From Phaeosaccion multiseriatum (taxonomy: Eukaryota; Ochrophyta, other classes), in contig OZ218964.1 of assembly GCA_965112735.1 (NCBI GenBank), positions 1,240,001 to 1,304,000 of the forward strand: DNA of 64,000 nucleotides. The letters are read 5' to 3'. Made by a program: the position numbers and the translations under genes. This document shows, piece after piece, positions 10,134 through 22,246 of the stretch (positions are counted from its first letter, which is position 1; every line of letters begins with the position of its first letter). The notes below the pieces were generated by a model. It made no database searches and had not been told where the DNA came from. It saw only the letters and a list, made by a program, of their open reading frames with translations.

Positions 10134-11126
10134 ACACACAACACACAACACACAACACAAAACACACACACAGTCGACATCCACCAGCACTCACCGAAGC
10201 CGCCTCCGGTCATCCTGCTCCCGTACACGCCCGGCACGCCCATAGCGATATCCACGAGCAGGTCCAGCTCCTTGCAGCTCACCTTGGGGGTTGAAAGGGG
10301 CAGAGTGAGGGTCGGGGAACGGGTTTGACATCAACGAGCAGGTCCAGGGGGTTAGACATCAACGAGCAGAGTTAGGGCTATCAAAAGAGAGAGGGTTAGG
10401 GTTAGATATCAACGAGCAGATTCAGTGTTAGATATCAACGAGCAGAGTTAGGGCTATAAAAAAGAGAGAGGGTTAGGGTTAGATATCAACGAGCAGATTC
10501 AGTGTTAGATATCAACGAGCAGAGTTAGGGCTATAAAAAAGAGAGAGGGTTAGGGTTAGATATCAACGAGCAGGTTCAGTGTTAGATATCAATGAGAGGA
10601 TTCAACTCCTTAGGGGATAACCAAAGGGTCAGGGTGTGACAGTTCGACTTGACAACGAGCAGCGTCTTATAATGGGCTGGGGACTGATTAGATGCCAACG
10701 AGCAGCACGTGTCTTTGAAGCTCTTCTCTTGCAGCCCCTTGGAGCCTACCCTACGCACCTCAAAGTCGTCTCGCAGAGAGTTGTGTGACTCGGCCATGAG
10801 GCGCCCCACGAGGTGGTAGTCCGCCGCACTAAAAGCGTCGCCAGCCTGTACGGCGCGCTCGTTCTCAGTCACCACATGCCTCGCTCTCCGGTACACGCGG
10901 TCGCTCTCGGCGGCTGCTGCTACTGCTGCTTCATCCGTATCACCAACGGCTCCGGCAGCGGGCGGGGCGAGAATGGCCTCCACCCAGTCTGCCGTGGCGT
11001 CTCTGAGCTGCTGCACCTCGGGATGTTCCTTGGCGATCATGTCGACGGCTGCGGCACACTCCTTGACGCGCTGGCCGTAGGCACTGTCTGCCAGGGAGTG
11101 CTGTGTATGTATGTATGTATGTGTGT

Positions 11127-11174
<48 letters not shown>

Positions 11175-13113
11175 TGAGCATAGAGAGGCAAGCATCTCAG
11201 TCAGTCAGTTTGGAAGTACATGGAAGCAGACAAATACACACACACACGTACACACCGCACACGTACATGCACGTTGGAGTTGCACACGACAATGGCCAGG
11301 CCCGGATCGTCAAGCTTCACGTGCTTGGTCTCGTAGCTGCGGCAATCCACGAGCAGGGCGGTGCCCGTCTCGCCCATGACGGAGATGAACTGATCCATGA
11401 TGCCGCAGGGGTTACCAGCGAAGGTGTGCTCCGCCTGTTGGCAGCTGTTGGTGTGGAAGGGAGGGGGAGGGGAGGGAAGCAGGCGGAGGGAAGGAGGCGG
11501 AGGGGAGGGGAGGGTAAGGGGCTTACGGGGTTGAGGGGATGGGACGGGGGTGGTGGTGGGTAGGCTGTGTACAATTGAAGAAGAAAAAGGGGCGGGGGGA
11601 GGGGGGGAAGGTTGCCTATGGCATGACTTACCGCAGAGCCTTGGCCTCCCCCGGGGTGGAGACTTGCAGCACCTCGTCCAGGAAAGTCGCAATGGCCACC
11701 TAGGGGGTGGGGAGGGAGGGAGGGAGGGAGGGAGGGGAGGGAGTGAGAGAGGGAGAACAGAGGTGAACAAGAGAGAGTGGGGAGGGGGGAACGGCTTAAG
11801 ACGGGTGTAGTAGTATGCTTGACTTCTAGGAAATCAAGCGTGTAGTAGTATGCTTGACTTCTAGGAAATCAAGCCCACCTCAGCAGCAGCAGTAGCAGCA
11901 GCAGCAGCAGCGCCGGGAGAGTAAGTTTCCCCTCCTCCTCCTTCTCCCTCTTCTCTCTCTCTCTCCCTGCCCTTCCTCCTCATCTCTCTTCTTTTGTCTC
12001 CCTCTACTCTCTGTGTGAGTGCTTTCCTCCTCTCTCTCTCTCTCTCTGTATGTGTGTGCCTTCTCTCTCTCTCTCTGTGGGCTCTGCTCTGACCTCGAGG
12101 GCTGCAGAGCTTGACAGTCCGCCCCCGAGAGGGACGCTTGATGCGATGGCCACTTCGAACGACAGCGTGTGATTCGCAGGAATGTCCTGCAAGTACTGGA
12201 ACACAACGCCCTGATAAAGGATGAGAGGGAGGGAGGGAGGGAGGGAGGGAGGGAGGGAGGGAGGGAGGGAGGGAGGGAGGGAGGGAGGGAGGGAGGGAGG
12301 GAGGGAGGGAGGGAGGGAGGGAGGGAGGGAGGGAGAAGGAAGGAAGGCGATAGATTGGCAGGACGAATACGACGGGATGGAGAAAAGAAGGTGAAAGATC
12401 GGCAGGAGGGAGTGTGAATGAGGAGCGTGCGTGACAGTTGGGAGGGGGTGGGGGGACTCAAGGACAAGTGGCGATTGGCACACCATAGTGATAACTCTCC
12501 TTTCACCTTGACATTGCGTGACTAGCAGTCAAGAGTAAACAGATGCCAAGCATAAAGGCTCTTCCCGCTCCTCTCCTCTTACCTTGACGTAGTTTCCCCA
12601 CTTTGGCGATCCGGGCTTCAGGTCCTCGCTGGCCACAAACTCCACCACCTCTGCCTCGCCTAGTCCCGCCGCGTCTGAGACGATCTTGCAGACTGCACAC
12701 ATCACGGAGGGTGGGGGAGGGTTGCTGCTCAGTGTACAGTACACTAAATGAGGTGCAAGAGAGAGCCTCTCCGACTTCCGTCACCACTCACCTGGCGGCT
12801 GCTGTTCCTCCCCTTCATCCTTCTTTGCACCGCCCCACAGGGCACTCAGTATCCCCGGCTTCGCTGGGTTGGGCGTGAGCTTCCCTCTTCCGTACACCAC
12901 ACACTCCTTCTCCAGGGCCATGGGAAGCACGAAGCCTCCGCTGTAGTCCGTGTGCTCGCCGATCAGGTTGACGCGCCCAGGCGCCTTGCAGATGATCACG
13001 TCTCCACTGCTGTCGGCCCTGCCCCCCCCAAAAGTCGCTTCGAAGAGAGTCTTGGCGTCATCAACCACGGGGCCGTGGCTGGGCTGGCTTGCTTCGGAGT
13101 CTGAAGGCGTCAT
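9443..13113 (-). CDS. GALK: Galactokinase with C-terminal hydrophobic tail
   Basis: GHMP-family kinase that phosphorylates galactose at C1, the first step of the Leloir pathway. Eight exons (13113-12792, 12692-12583, 12210-12094, 11699-11632, 11444-11267, 11100-10759, 10282-10195, 9792-9443) give about 524 residues with every junction in phase. Motif 1 is [20 protein letters not shown], motif 2 (ATP loop) is [13 protein letters not shown], the catalytic-Asp region is [13 protein letters not shown], and motif 3 is [15 protein letters not shown]. After the usual kinase end there is a Ser/Gln-rich linker, then about 20 apolar residues ([18 protein letters not shown]) and a basic end (TRSKSR). 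This is unusual for galactokinase and suggests a tail-anchored protein. The start is the ATG at 13113, 172 bp from the divergent TAF13 start. Arabinokinase or a related GHMP kinase is less likely given the strong match to galactokinase around [10 protein letters not shown]. Confidence 0.93.
9913..10175. repeat. (AC)n intronic microsatellite with AACAC variants
   Basis: Fills the last galactokinase intron, between exons 10282-10195 and 9792-9443; on the sense strand it reads GT. Confidence 0.95.
10315..10600. repeat. Intronic tandem repeat built around ATATCAACGAGCAG and TTAGGGTTAG
   Basis: About three units of roughly 75 bp, each with GAGGGTTAGGGTTAGATATC, CAACGAGCAG(A/G)TTCAGTG and AGAGTTAGGGCTATAAAAAA. 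The core ATATC(A/C)ACGAGCAGGT(C/T)CAG also occurs in the adjacent exon at about 10250-10270, where it encodes LDLLVDI in reverse. The array therefore appears to be seeded from coding sequence. The TTAGGGTTAG pieces look like telomere repeats but are only short stretches. Confidence 0.8.
12224..12335. repeat. (GGGA)n intronic microsatellite
   Basis: On the galactokinase sense strand this is a CCCT tract directly upstream of the acceptor of exon 12210-12094, so it doubles as an expanded polypyrimidine tract. Confidence 0.95.
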
Positions 13114-13284
13114 ACTTGTTGTCCACCGCTGTATACTGGGAGGAAAGAACACTGAATGAAGGCAGAGGGTAAGGAGGAGGGGGGAAGGAAAGAGGACGAC
13201 ACGATAAAGCACCGTCAGGCGCCTAAGAGTAAAAAAAATGTGCTCTTTGGACTTTGGAGGGGGGGGGGAGGCAGAGCCAAAGCT
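13114..13284. promoter_or_regulatory. Putative bidirectional promoter, galactokinase / TAF13
   Basis: The two ATGs point away from each other and are 172 bp apart, so both promoters and 5' leaders must share this stretch. It contains purine-rich GGAGGGGGGAAGGAAAG and a G-run. I see no convincing TATA box. Confidence 0.6.
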
Positions 13285-13949
13285 ATGAAAGGAGGAGGCA
13301 CGGGAGGGGAGGGGGAGGAAAGGCGGCGCTTGATCGAGGACCTTCCTCTGATGATGTACGGCTTCGGGGACGCGCCGGAGCCGCTGCAGGAGACAAAGGA
13401 GCTGCTGGAGGGCATGGTGGAGACGTACCTGAGGGAGACGGTGGAGGAGGTACTAAAGGTGAAGAAGGTGCGTGCGTGTTGCGAGAGGGGGGGCATAGCG
13501 GAGAAGGAATGGGGCGCTGCGCCTCAGACGACCACACTCCTCCTTAAGGGGATACATGGACTCTGGTTCGTTTATTGGAGCCAACAGGTCTTTATCCCCA
13601 AACTTCTCCCCGTCTCTCTCCCAATTCAGGGCCGATTGGACACAGATACGGTAACGTTCCTGGTCCGCAATGAGCCTGAGAAGTATGATCGCCTCCGGGA
13701 GCTGCTGAATCGCAACAAGGAGATCCACGAGGTACATCGTCGTTGAAAGGGGTGCGGCCATCCGCAAGTTCGCTGTCTCTAGGACCAGCGCCAGGCACAC
13801 CTCACTCTCGATGGGCGAATTCATTCATGTATCCCCCAGCAAAGATGTCTTCTGACAACCTGTCCGCCGCGCCCCCCCCCCCCTTCTCTCTCTCTCTCTC
13901 CTTCCTTCAGCTCACCAAGCTCAAAATGACAGGCATCGCTCCTCCATAG
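13285..13949 (+). CDS. TAF13: TFIID subunit TAF13
   Basis: Histone-fold subunit of the general transcription factor TFIID, which pairs with TAF11 at RNA polymerase II promoters. Three exons (13285-13467, 13630-13731, 13911-13949) give about 107 residues; human TAF13 has 124. The family signature [17 protein letters not shown] is at about residues 21-37, followed by the histone-fold helices [10 protein letters not shown] and [20 protein letters not shown]. The last exon adds only [12 protein letters not shown] and the stop. All donors and acceptors are GT-AG and in phase. The first exon lies behind a G-rich stretch. An in-frame upstream start at 13156 would add a low-complexity leader and overlap the shared promoter, so 13285 is preferred. 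Confidence 0.9.
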
Positions 13950-14600
13950 GCCGCGCGGCCGCCCAAGCTTTGTTGTTATTACAGTAGTGCCCGCACGAGG
14001 GAGCGTTCGGAAGGTTGCGCGAGTCGCGGAGTTTTGGACTACTTTCTTCGACTCTTGGACTCTGGGGTGAGGGCTTGGTGGTCCAGCTGGGCGACGTTGA
14101 TACTTCTTTCAGTGTGAGGCGAGATGAGGTTGTAAAGATGGACAACAAGCCCTCCCTTGCACGTCCTTTGGCACACGCCAAGGCTGCCAAGGCAGGTGTA
14201 CTCAAGAAGCGGTGGGACGGTGGACCCAGCTGAGCGAGCACAGGACACAACGGGGAGAAGGAGACGAGAGGTGTGCGCCTTACCACTTGGCAGCAGCTGC
14301 TGCTGATACTGCTGCTGCTGATGCTGCTGCTGCTGATGCTGCTGCTGCTCTAACGGGGACCAGAGCTGCCACACACAAAGCACGTGTGGGGCAGGCAGGG
14401 CAAAAGAGGAAGAGGGCCGGGGTGACTCGCCGCAGGTGACAACACAGCAGCAGCCACCTTAGCTCTTGTACACAACACAGCAGCAGCCACCTTAGCTCTT
14501 GTACACTCCACCCTGCCCACTCTCCTCCCTCCTCGCGTCCATCGGCGGCATGAGTAGGGGGAAGAGAAAACAGAAAGAATGGCGCTACCAAGTGACCCTT
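13950..14600. other. Spacer between TAF13 and RPL5 3' ends
   Basis: Holds CTG/CAG-rich stretches (14290-14350) and a 37-bp direct repeat containing ACAACACAGCAGCAGCCACC (about 14440 and 14475). One plus-strand frame at 14030-14233 (GEGLVVQLGDVDTSF ... LKKRWDGGPS) looks somewhat protein-like, but it has no ATG and no homology I recognise. It could be an unassigned exon or 3' UTR. Confidence 0.4.
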
Positions 14601-14739
14601 GCTTTATTAAACCTTGAAACCAAAAGGCCCCCCTTGACTCTTACATCAAGAGCGGCAATGTAGCCTCAAAAGGTGAAACAAAGCGTGAGACACGAGAACC
14701 CCATGTAGAGAGAGAGAGAGGTCGACATTAGGTCGACAT

Positions 14740-17371
14740 TTACGCGTCCTCGGCAGCACGGATGCCAGCCTTCTTCTCGGCGGCACGAGCCTTCCTGTCC
14801 TCGAGGGTCGACTTGCCCTTTCGCTTGTACGACTTGTCGATGTCGGTGAACTCCTTCTTCGCGGGGGCGGTGGGGTCCTCACGAATCTTCTCATGCACCT
14901 CGGTCAGGACGTCCTCGAGTCCGTCGGCGTCGATACCCTGTGAGTTGAGAGCAAGTTGCGTGAGGTATTGCAACCAAAAGGAAAAGACAAAAGAGATGAC
15001 CTCCGCCTCCTCCTCCTCCTCCTCTCCTCCTCCTCCTCCTCCTCCTCCTCCTCCTCCTCCTCCTCTCTTCCTCCTCCTCCTCTCCTCCTCACTCACCGCC
15101 TCGATGTACTTGGCGAAGTGAGTCTTGTACATGCCCTCGTCTTCCTCCGCCAGGTACTCCATGTACTCGGACACGTGTGCGCCCATGATGCGGTCTCTGT
15201 GCACCTCGGCCTCGTACTTCTTGGTGTCGCGGTCGTAACCTGTGTGTTTGCAGTTCGTGGTGGTGGTTGGTTGGTGGTCAGTGCGGTGGGTTTGATTCAG
15301 TCAGACAGTGAGTCAGTGGTCAGCTAAGTAAGTCAGTGGTCAGCTAAGTAAGTCAGTGAGTTTAAGTGGGGTGAGTGAGTGAGTCCGTAAGAGAAGGCGG
15401 GCTTTGCTTACTGAGGGCGGGGGTGTAAGGATGAACACAAGAGTGTGTACCGTGCTTTTTCCCGAAGGCCAAAAAAAAGGCCAAGTCGGTGGGTCTCGAC
15501 AAAGGACACACACACACCCTTCACACACAGTGCAACACGCACACACACACACACACGCACGCACCAGGGAATCGCTTCTCGGAGTGGGGAATGTCAAGAC
15601 CTCCGTCGGCGGCTCCCTTGAGGGCCCCGAAGCAGCGCTGGCCCGTCGAGGTGGCCACGATACCCACGTCGAGGAGGGCACGGAAGGGGCGCTTGTCGTC
15701 ATCCACCTCCTCCACGAAGTACGTGCGTCCGTTCATCTCCGTCTTAATCACCTCGCCTGTTACGGGAAGGGAGGGGGTGGTGGCGTGTATGTGGGGTTGT
15801 GGTGAGTCCGGAACCCGCCAGCCACCTCCCCGGCCAGGCCAGCACGAGCATACCCCAACCGATGCCAAGCAAGCTTCTCTCCCTCTTCCTCCCCTCCTCC
15901 CGGTGTCAGGACTCAGGCGCCTCCCTCCACCCCTCCCTCCACCTCTCTGCCCTTCAGGAAGGAGCCCATTCGCCCTCCTCGCCTGGCCGGCCTGCCTGCT
16001 GTGCTCTCCACCCTCTCTGCTCTCCACCCTCTCCCCTCTCCACCCTCTCCACCCTCCCCTCCCCCTCCCCCACTCCCCCCACGTCTCTTACTTTCACCTC
16101 TCCCCTCTCCTCCACTCCCTCCACCCTTTCCCCGCTGCACTCACCCGTGACGTCATCGCCGGTCTGTCCCTCGTAAGTCTGGTCAAGGCCGAGCTTGTTG
16201 AGCAGCCTTCGCGCGACGAGCAGGCCGGTGCAGTAGGAAGCAGAGTAGTTCTTGAGTCCAACAGTCAGCCCGTAGCGGGGCAGCTCAGAGCTGGTGGCTT
16301 GGCACAGCACCTTCGTTCCGGGGAGGGGGGAAGGGCAGGAGAGGGGAGGAAGAGGGGCAGTTAAATAATACTGAGAATGGAAAGTCTCTCATGTTTGCTT
16401 GGCCCACTTTTACATGACGGCGAGGGAGTCAGTACAGTTGAAGTAAGTCTGTAACGGGACGTGAAGATAGCTTGAGAAGCTCTTTCCAGTATGATGGTGT
16501 GCGGACTTGTTGCCCGTTGGCTTACCTTGTCTCCCTCAATGGAGGCGGCTACGATCTGGCACAGCACATACTTGTTGCTGAATCGCACCACAAGGCGGAA
16601 ACGGGGAGAGTTGTACTTGTTCTTATCCTGGGTGATCTGCGTGTCCAGAACGAGGGGGTGGGGGTCAAGTCGGCCAGACAAAAGGGTGTGAGCGGGGGGG
16701 GCAGGGCGGCTGGGCTTCGCTCTAGGATCCTGCTGTTGAGCCTGAGAGTAGAGTCGTGCAAAGGCAGGCAGCGCAGTGCTACCACTGCTGGCACACATTC
16801 TTTGCACCACCGTGGAGTGTACACTCTACACGTACCAGGCGCTTGCGAGCACGGTAGTCGGTCTTTCCCTCGCGACGACGACGGAACTTGACCTGGTACC
16901 TCTTAAAGTACGCCTTGGTCTTGATTTCCTTGACGAAAGGCTGTCGTGGATGTGCAAGAGGGGCGGAACGAGGGACGAGGGGAAAAACATGGGGTTAAGG
17001 ACACGCGCTGAGCAATGGCTTTCTCCAGTAGCTCGGGAGAAGTGCGCAACAGACGTCCCTAGGCAAATCTCCCATCTCATCCGGGGAGTGGCGTGTCAAC
17101 TTTTACCCTCCCTTTAAGACATGCTCAGGCCGAGGCAGGGCTGCTCCATCAGCCGTCCCTACGTTCAGAGCTGCTGTGAATGCCGATGATTCCCAAGTCC
17201 CTCCTGACCCCTTTTCCTTCTGCTGCTGCTGCTGCTACTGCTTGTGCTGTCACCGCCTCGGAAGTCTCGTGGGAAGCGGCTCCAACGTCAAATTCATCCA
17301 GCTAGCTCACATCCCCTCCCATCTGCACCCAAAATGGGTCCTGTCAAACCCGGCAGCCTCTCCCTTACCAT
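14740..17371 (-). CDS. RPL5: 60S ribosomal protein L5 (uL18)
   Basis: Binds 5S rRNA and forms the central protuberance of the large ribosomal subunit. Seven exons (17371-17369, 16940-16836, 16636-16526, 16310-16145, 15756-15565, 15239-15097, 14937-14740) give about 305 residues; human L5 has 297. Recognisable segments are [114 protein letters not shown] and the basic C-terminus. The coding part of exon 1 is just the ATG, followed at once by the donor GTAAGG, and the second codon comes from exon 2. Splitting right after the initiator codon is common in ribosomal protein genes. The intron after HFAKYIEA carries a CTC-rich tract. Confidence 0.95.
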
Positions 17372-17554
17372 GGTATCCCTCTCTCTCTCCGAATGAGCGC
17401 AGGCCACCAAACACCAAAATCGAGTTGCACCCCTGGGGTACGTCCACGCCAGCGCGGAAACGAGTGTGTCCACAGGAGCTTCACGCCAGCGCGGAAATGA
17501 GCGTAACTGTGAAATCGTGAGGAATATTGTGGAGAGGAGAGCGCGAAGAGCAGG
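17372..17554. promoter_or_regulatory. Putative bidirectional promoter, RPL5 / LRR gene, with duplicated motif
   Basis: The two divergent ATGs are 183 bp apart. The element CACGCCAGCGCGGAAA(C/T)GAG occurs twice in the same direction, near 17446 and 17483, 37 bp apart. Read in reverse it contains TTTCCGCGC, which resembles E2F-like sites. Function is inferred only from duplication and position. Confidence 0.55.
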
Positions 17555-19621
17555 ATGATTGATGACTTTCTGGTTGCGCTGAAGGGCAGCAGCCCAGGGG
17601 AAGGGAAGCGTGGTCTGTCGAAGGCCATCAAGTCGCTGATAGCCGCCGTGAAAGAGGCCAAGAAGGCAGGAGAGCAGACCATTACAGGCATTCGGATGCC
17701 TAAGCACGAAGAGCTGCTGGTGGATGACGACGACGTCGAGGTGAGCAAGGGAAGAACCTAGTTGTAGGGGGTCGGAACTGAGCTCAGCAGCCGTCCCTCT
17801 TTGAATGTGAAGGACCCAAGAAGCAGCGACACTGGACTCGAAGGCAGGGCGTGTGCGTTGATCCCCGCGCGCCCCTCATGTCTCGGTGGCCCTTGTTGCT
17901 GTTATTGTTGTTGCTGCTGCTGCTGTCACCACCCCCTTGGCTTCTTTACCAGACCATTGTCAACTGCCTCATAGCAACGGGGATGCCCATCGAGGAGCTC
18001 AACCTCGCCAACAACGACATTGGAGACGCAGGTGTGGCCTCCGTGTCGCGCTTGCTGGGCGATGAGCCTGGGTACGCATGCAACCTCCACACACTGGACC
18101 TGCACGGGAACTGCATAGGAGCAAAGGGGTCGCAGCTGCTCGCCGACAAGCTGTGCTTGAATTCAACCCTCGCCAGCCTGGATATGAGCTGGAACGCAAT
18201 CGGTGCGTGCGTTTGGAAGAGCGACAAAGCCCCCGCTAGAAACGAATGAATAGGGCAAGCAGCTGACATAAGCTACCCACCAGCAAGTGATTGACTCCCT
18301 CCCTCCCAGCCTCCGACCGCTTTCCAATCCCCTTCCCTCCTCGCTCCTCGGATCCTTGCTCCTCAAACCCACCCACTTAGGCCTGACCGGTGGGCTGCAC
18401 ATGGCGGCTATGCTGGAAAGCAACGTCGGCCTCACCAGTTTGCACCTCAACAAAGCCGACTTGACGGACGCGGGAGTCATTGCCCTGGCGGCGGCTTTGA
18501 GGTAAGGAAAGACCGATAGGGCGTGAGGCACGCGGCCTGAGGAGAGAGGGGGCGGCGGACGGTGCCTGCGTATCTCAGCTTTTGACCTCCTCTCTACTCG
18601 TCTGTCAAGTGCGTGTGTGTGTGCGTGTGTGTGCGTATATGTATGTGTGTGAATGTGTGTATGTGAGAGGTCCTCCCCATATCCGAGGCAGCACGTGGAC
18701 GAAGAGCCAAGCCATGACTCAAAGGGCCCTCGGAACCGTGTACTCCCAACCCAGAGGAGTCCATTGAAGTCAATGAAGTCGCCTTCTCATTCCAAACAAA
18801 TGCCCCCCCGCATCCCCACCCCCCCTTTCCCCTCCCTCCACGGCCCCACTGGCCGCAGACACAACAATTGCTCTTTGAAGGAGCTGGGCATGAGCGGTCA
18901 GCATATCCGCTCAAAGCAGGAAGACTTCTGCAAGCACATCGCTCGCATGCTCGTCACCAACCGCAGTATCGAGGCCCTGTACCTGAGCAAGTGTGGAATT
19001 GGCGACGACGGTGCAAGCATGATTCGAGAGGCGCTCGTGGAGGGATCCAATGACGTCCTGCGCGCACTAGACCTGTCCTCAAACGAGATTGGCACCACGG
19101 GAGGAGAGGCTCTGGCCAAGCTACTCATGGAGCAATTCTCTTGCCTCGAGTACCTCGACCTTCGCTGCAATCGCATCGGAGATGGGGCGCTGGCCTTCGA
19201 GAGCGTGCTCGCCTGTAGACACAGCAGACTCAAGGTATTGGACTTGTCATGGAATGGCATTGAAGAGCCGGGCCTCTGTGCAATGGGGAGGGGTATGGAG
19301 CGTAACGCTTCCCTCTCCGAGCTTCACTTGTGGGGTAACCATTGGGGGAAGAGGAGCCTTTCCACTCTACACGCGCTGCTGGAGGGGCGCTTCGCTCTCA
19401 CGGGCGTGCAAGTGGACTGCAAGCCTTACGTGGTGGATGGTACGTATATGGTCGCGCAGACGGCGATTGTGGGCAGGAGGAAGATGAAGATGATGGTGGT
19501 TGGGGGGAGTGGCAGCAACCCTGATCCACACGCCGAGAAGCTGAACGGAGGAGGAGGAGGAGCGATGGAGAGTGACGAGGAGCGATCACTGGCACAGGAG
19601 AATAGTATAATGGTAGAGTAG
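17555..19621 (+). CDS. Ribonuclease-inhibitor-type leucine-rich repeat protein (LRRC34-like)
   Basis: Four exons (17555-17740, 17953-18202, 18381-18501, 18859-19621) give about 439 residues, all junctions in phase. An N-terminal charged region (KSLIAAVKEAKKAGEQ) ends in DDDD. At least seven RI-like repeats follow, with the pattern LxxLDLxxNxIGxxG: IEELNLANNDIGDAGV, LHTLDLHGNCIGAKG, LASLDMSWNAIG, LTSLHLNKADLTDAGV, LRALDLSSNEIGTTGG, LEYLDLRCNRIGDGAL and LKVLDLSWNGIEEPGL. The tail is acidic and Gly-rich. Such horseshoe proteins usually bind other proteins; the partner here is unknown. The similarity to LRRC34 is general, and any NLR- or RanGAP-like LRR would look much the same. Confidence 0.85.
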
Positions 19622-20038
19622 GCGGTGCCAAAGCGAGTGAGTGAGTGATTCTGAGAGGTTGAGAGGAGAGAACAACAACAACTCAAACTCAAACTCAAAC
19701 AAGGCTGTACAAACACGACTACGAATTATCATTTGGACTTTGTATTCACAAGGCTGTACAAACACGACTACGAATTATCATTTGGACTTTGTATTCATTC
19801 ATTAACGAGACTCGCACGAGATGAGACTTGGGCACACAGCATCTATCTCCCCGTACGCCTGGCAATGGCAATGCTTTGTGCAGGAGGAAAGCAAGCAAGC
19901 ATGCATGGCTGAAGGCTTCGTGGCATGAGGAGGGTAGGCAGGGAGGGAGACAAAGGAAAGAGAGCCGCGTTGCATGAGACGGCAAGCTTCGCCCTGCCCA
20001 AATTGCCTCTATCTCTCCCAATTCTCGACTCGTATTTC
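19622..20038. other. Convergent 3' spacer with a 49-bp tandem duplication
   Basis: Lies between the stop of the LRR gene (plus) and the stop of the JmjC gene (minus). Positions 19701-19749 and 19750-19798 are two nearly identical copies of a 49-bp unit beginning AAGGCTGTACAAACACGACT. Each carries ACGAATTATCATTTGGACTT, so any 3' processing signals would be doubled. CTCAAA repeats precede it. Confidence 0.8.
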
Positions 20039-22212
20039 CTATCTCTTCTTCTTGCCCTTCTTGCCGGCCTTCTTACCCGCCGCCACCCCCATCCCCATTC
20101 CCTTGGGCTTGCCCAATACCGTCGCCGCGGCCGCTGTGGAGTCATCACCTCCCCCCTCCTGCCTCTTCGGCCCTGCCGCCGCTGACCTCGTGTCCGCCCA
20201 CGCCACCAGCTCGGCCATTGTACTCTCCAGCTGAGCGAAGTAGGGCTGCGCCGGCACAGGGGGGTGGGGATGGGTAGATCGAGGCACAGTCATTAGAGAC
20301 ACACACGCTGAGACAGACAGACAGACATAGATGCAGACAAAGACATTTGAAGAGAGTCCTCCCCTAGTGTAAGCGAAGCTGACATGCACCTTCATCCATT
20401 GACATACTACACCCACCCATTGACATGCTATACCCACCCATTGGGTGGGTGAGGGGCAGGGCACTCCTTCTGTCCAGACGTTCCGCTCTCCCCTTCCCTC
20501 CCCTTTCCATGCCGCCATCCCTCCCTCCCTCCCTCCCTCCCTCCCTCCCTCCTTCCATCCCTCCCTCCGCTCCCCTCCCTCCCTCTCTCCCCTCACCTTC
20601 GATCTAAAGTAGCTCAGGTCCATTGGCACCTCCGCAAGCTTGTAAAACACATCCGCGTACATGTTTTGATGAATGTCCAAAATCTTTGCGTGGTGCGCCA
20701 ACAGCCTCTCCGCCACCTCCCTCACCCCCTCGGCGCTGTCTCCTCCTGCTGCTGCCCCTACTGTATCACCAACACCTGCACCTGCTGCTCCTGCTACCAC
20801 CTTGCTATCGCCCAGTGCTGCCAGCACCTCCTCGCGTGACTTCCCCGCCCATCGCTCAGGCTCGGCATCTTGCATCCTTTGCACCACTGCGCCAAGCATC
20901 TCGTCTACCACTGCTCTCTGCATGTCTCTCCAGGAATGGTGTCTGGACATGATGCCCGCTGCGAGGAAGCCCACGGGAATGGTCTCCTGAGAAGGAGGGG
21001 AAGACAGGAGACGGGGGGCCGGAGGAGAGGGGAGGAGAGGAGAGGAGAGGAGAGGAGAGGAGAGGAGAGGAGAGGAGCGGAGAGGAGAGGAGAGGGGAGG
21101 GGGGGAGAGGAGAGGGGAGGGGAGGAGAGGAGAGGAGAGGAGAGGAGAGGAGAGGAGAGGAGAGGAGAGGAGAGGAGAGGAGAGGAGAGGAGAGGAGAGG
21201 AGAGGAGAGGAGAGGAGAGGAGAGGGGAGGAGAGGGGAGGAGAGAGGAGGAGAGGGGAGGAGAGGGGAGGGGGGGAGAGGAGAGGGGAGGAGAGTGAGCC
21301 CCCACCACAAAAGGAAAGGTCAAGGGTACAGCAAAGACTTTCGGTGCGGGTCGGACGGGGCGAAAGGAGGGGGGTTGGTAAGTTCACTCACTCACTCACT
21401 CACTCACTCACTCACTCACTCACTCACTGACTCACTCACTCACACACTCACTCACTCACTCACTCACTCACTGACTCACTCACTCACTCACTGACTCACT
21501 CACTCACTCACTCACTGACTCACTGACTCACTCACTCACTCACTCACTGACTCACTGACTCACTGACTCACTGACTCACTCACTCACCCACTCACTCACT
21601 CACCCACTCACCCACTCACTCACTCACTCACTCACTCACTGACTCACTCACTCACTCACTCACTGACTGACTGACTCACTCACTCACTGACTCACTGACT
21701 CACTTACTCACTCACTCACTCACTCACTCACTCACTCACTCACTCACTCACTCACTCTCTCACCTGCAGCCTCCAGTACACTGGTGGACTGAGAGATGTA
21801 CTCTTTACTCCTGCAAGGGGGTCCTGTGAAGGGGAAGATGGCACAGACACATTGGAGGGGAGGGGAAGCAGAGGGTCAGGCTTAGGAGTGTTTCACGCTT
21901 GCTCTCTTGTCTGTCCACGCCACGAAGGACCTGCGGAGGAGGAGGAGGAGGAGGAGGAGGAGGAGGAGAAGAAGAAGGAGGAGCAGCAGCAGGAGGAGGA
22001 GGAGGAGTAGAAGGAGAAGGAGAAGGAGAAGGAGGAGGACTGACCTTCAAGCCCATCCTCTTGAGGGAGTACTCCCGAAGAGCGGCGAAGTTGAGTCCCC
22101 ACACGTGTGTGTCAAGCCCGACTGTGAGGTGCACAGAGGGGTCGGTTTCGTCCTCCATGTTGGTGACGGTGTCGGTGGTATGGGGAAAGCCTGCGGGCAT
22201 GTATAGCATCTG

Positions 22213-22246
<34 letters not shown>

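Noticed and set aside
10390-10560. Telomeric repeat (TTAGGG) insertion
   Set aside because: Only two GGGTTA units per repeat, embedded in a larger intronic tandem unit; not an interstitial telomere array.
21899-21935. Extra JmjC exon encoding [11 protein letters not shown]
   Set aside because: It has an acceptor, but no donor keeps the frame; the flanking exons 22209-22045 and 21823-21764 join in phase without it.
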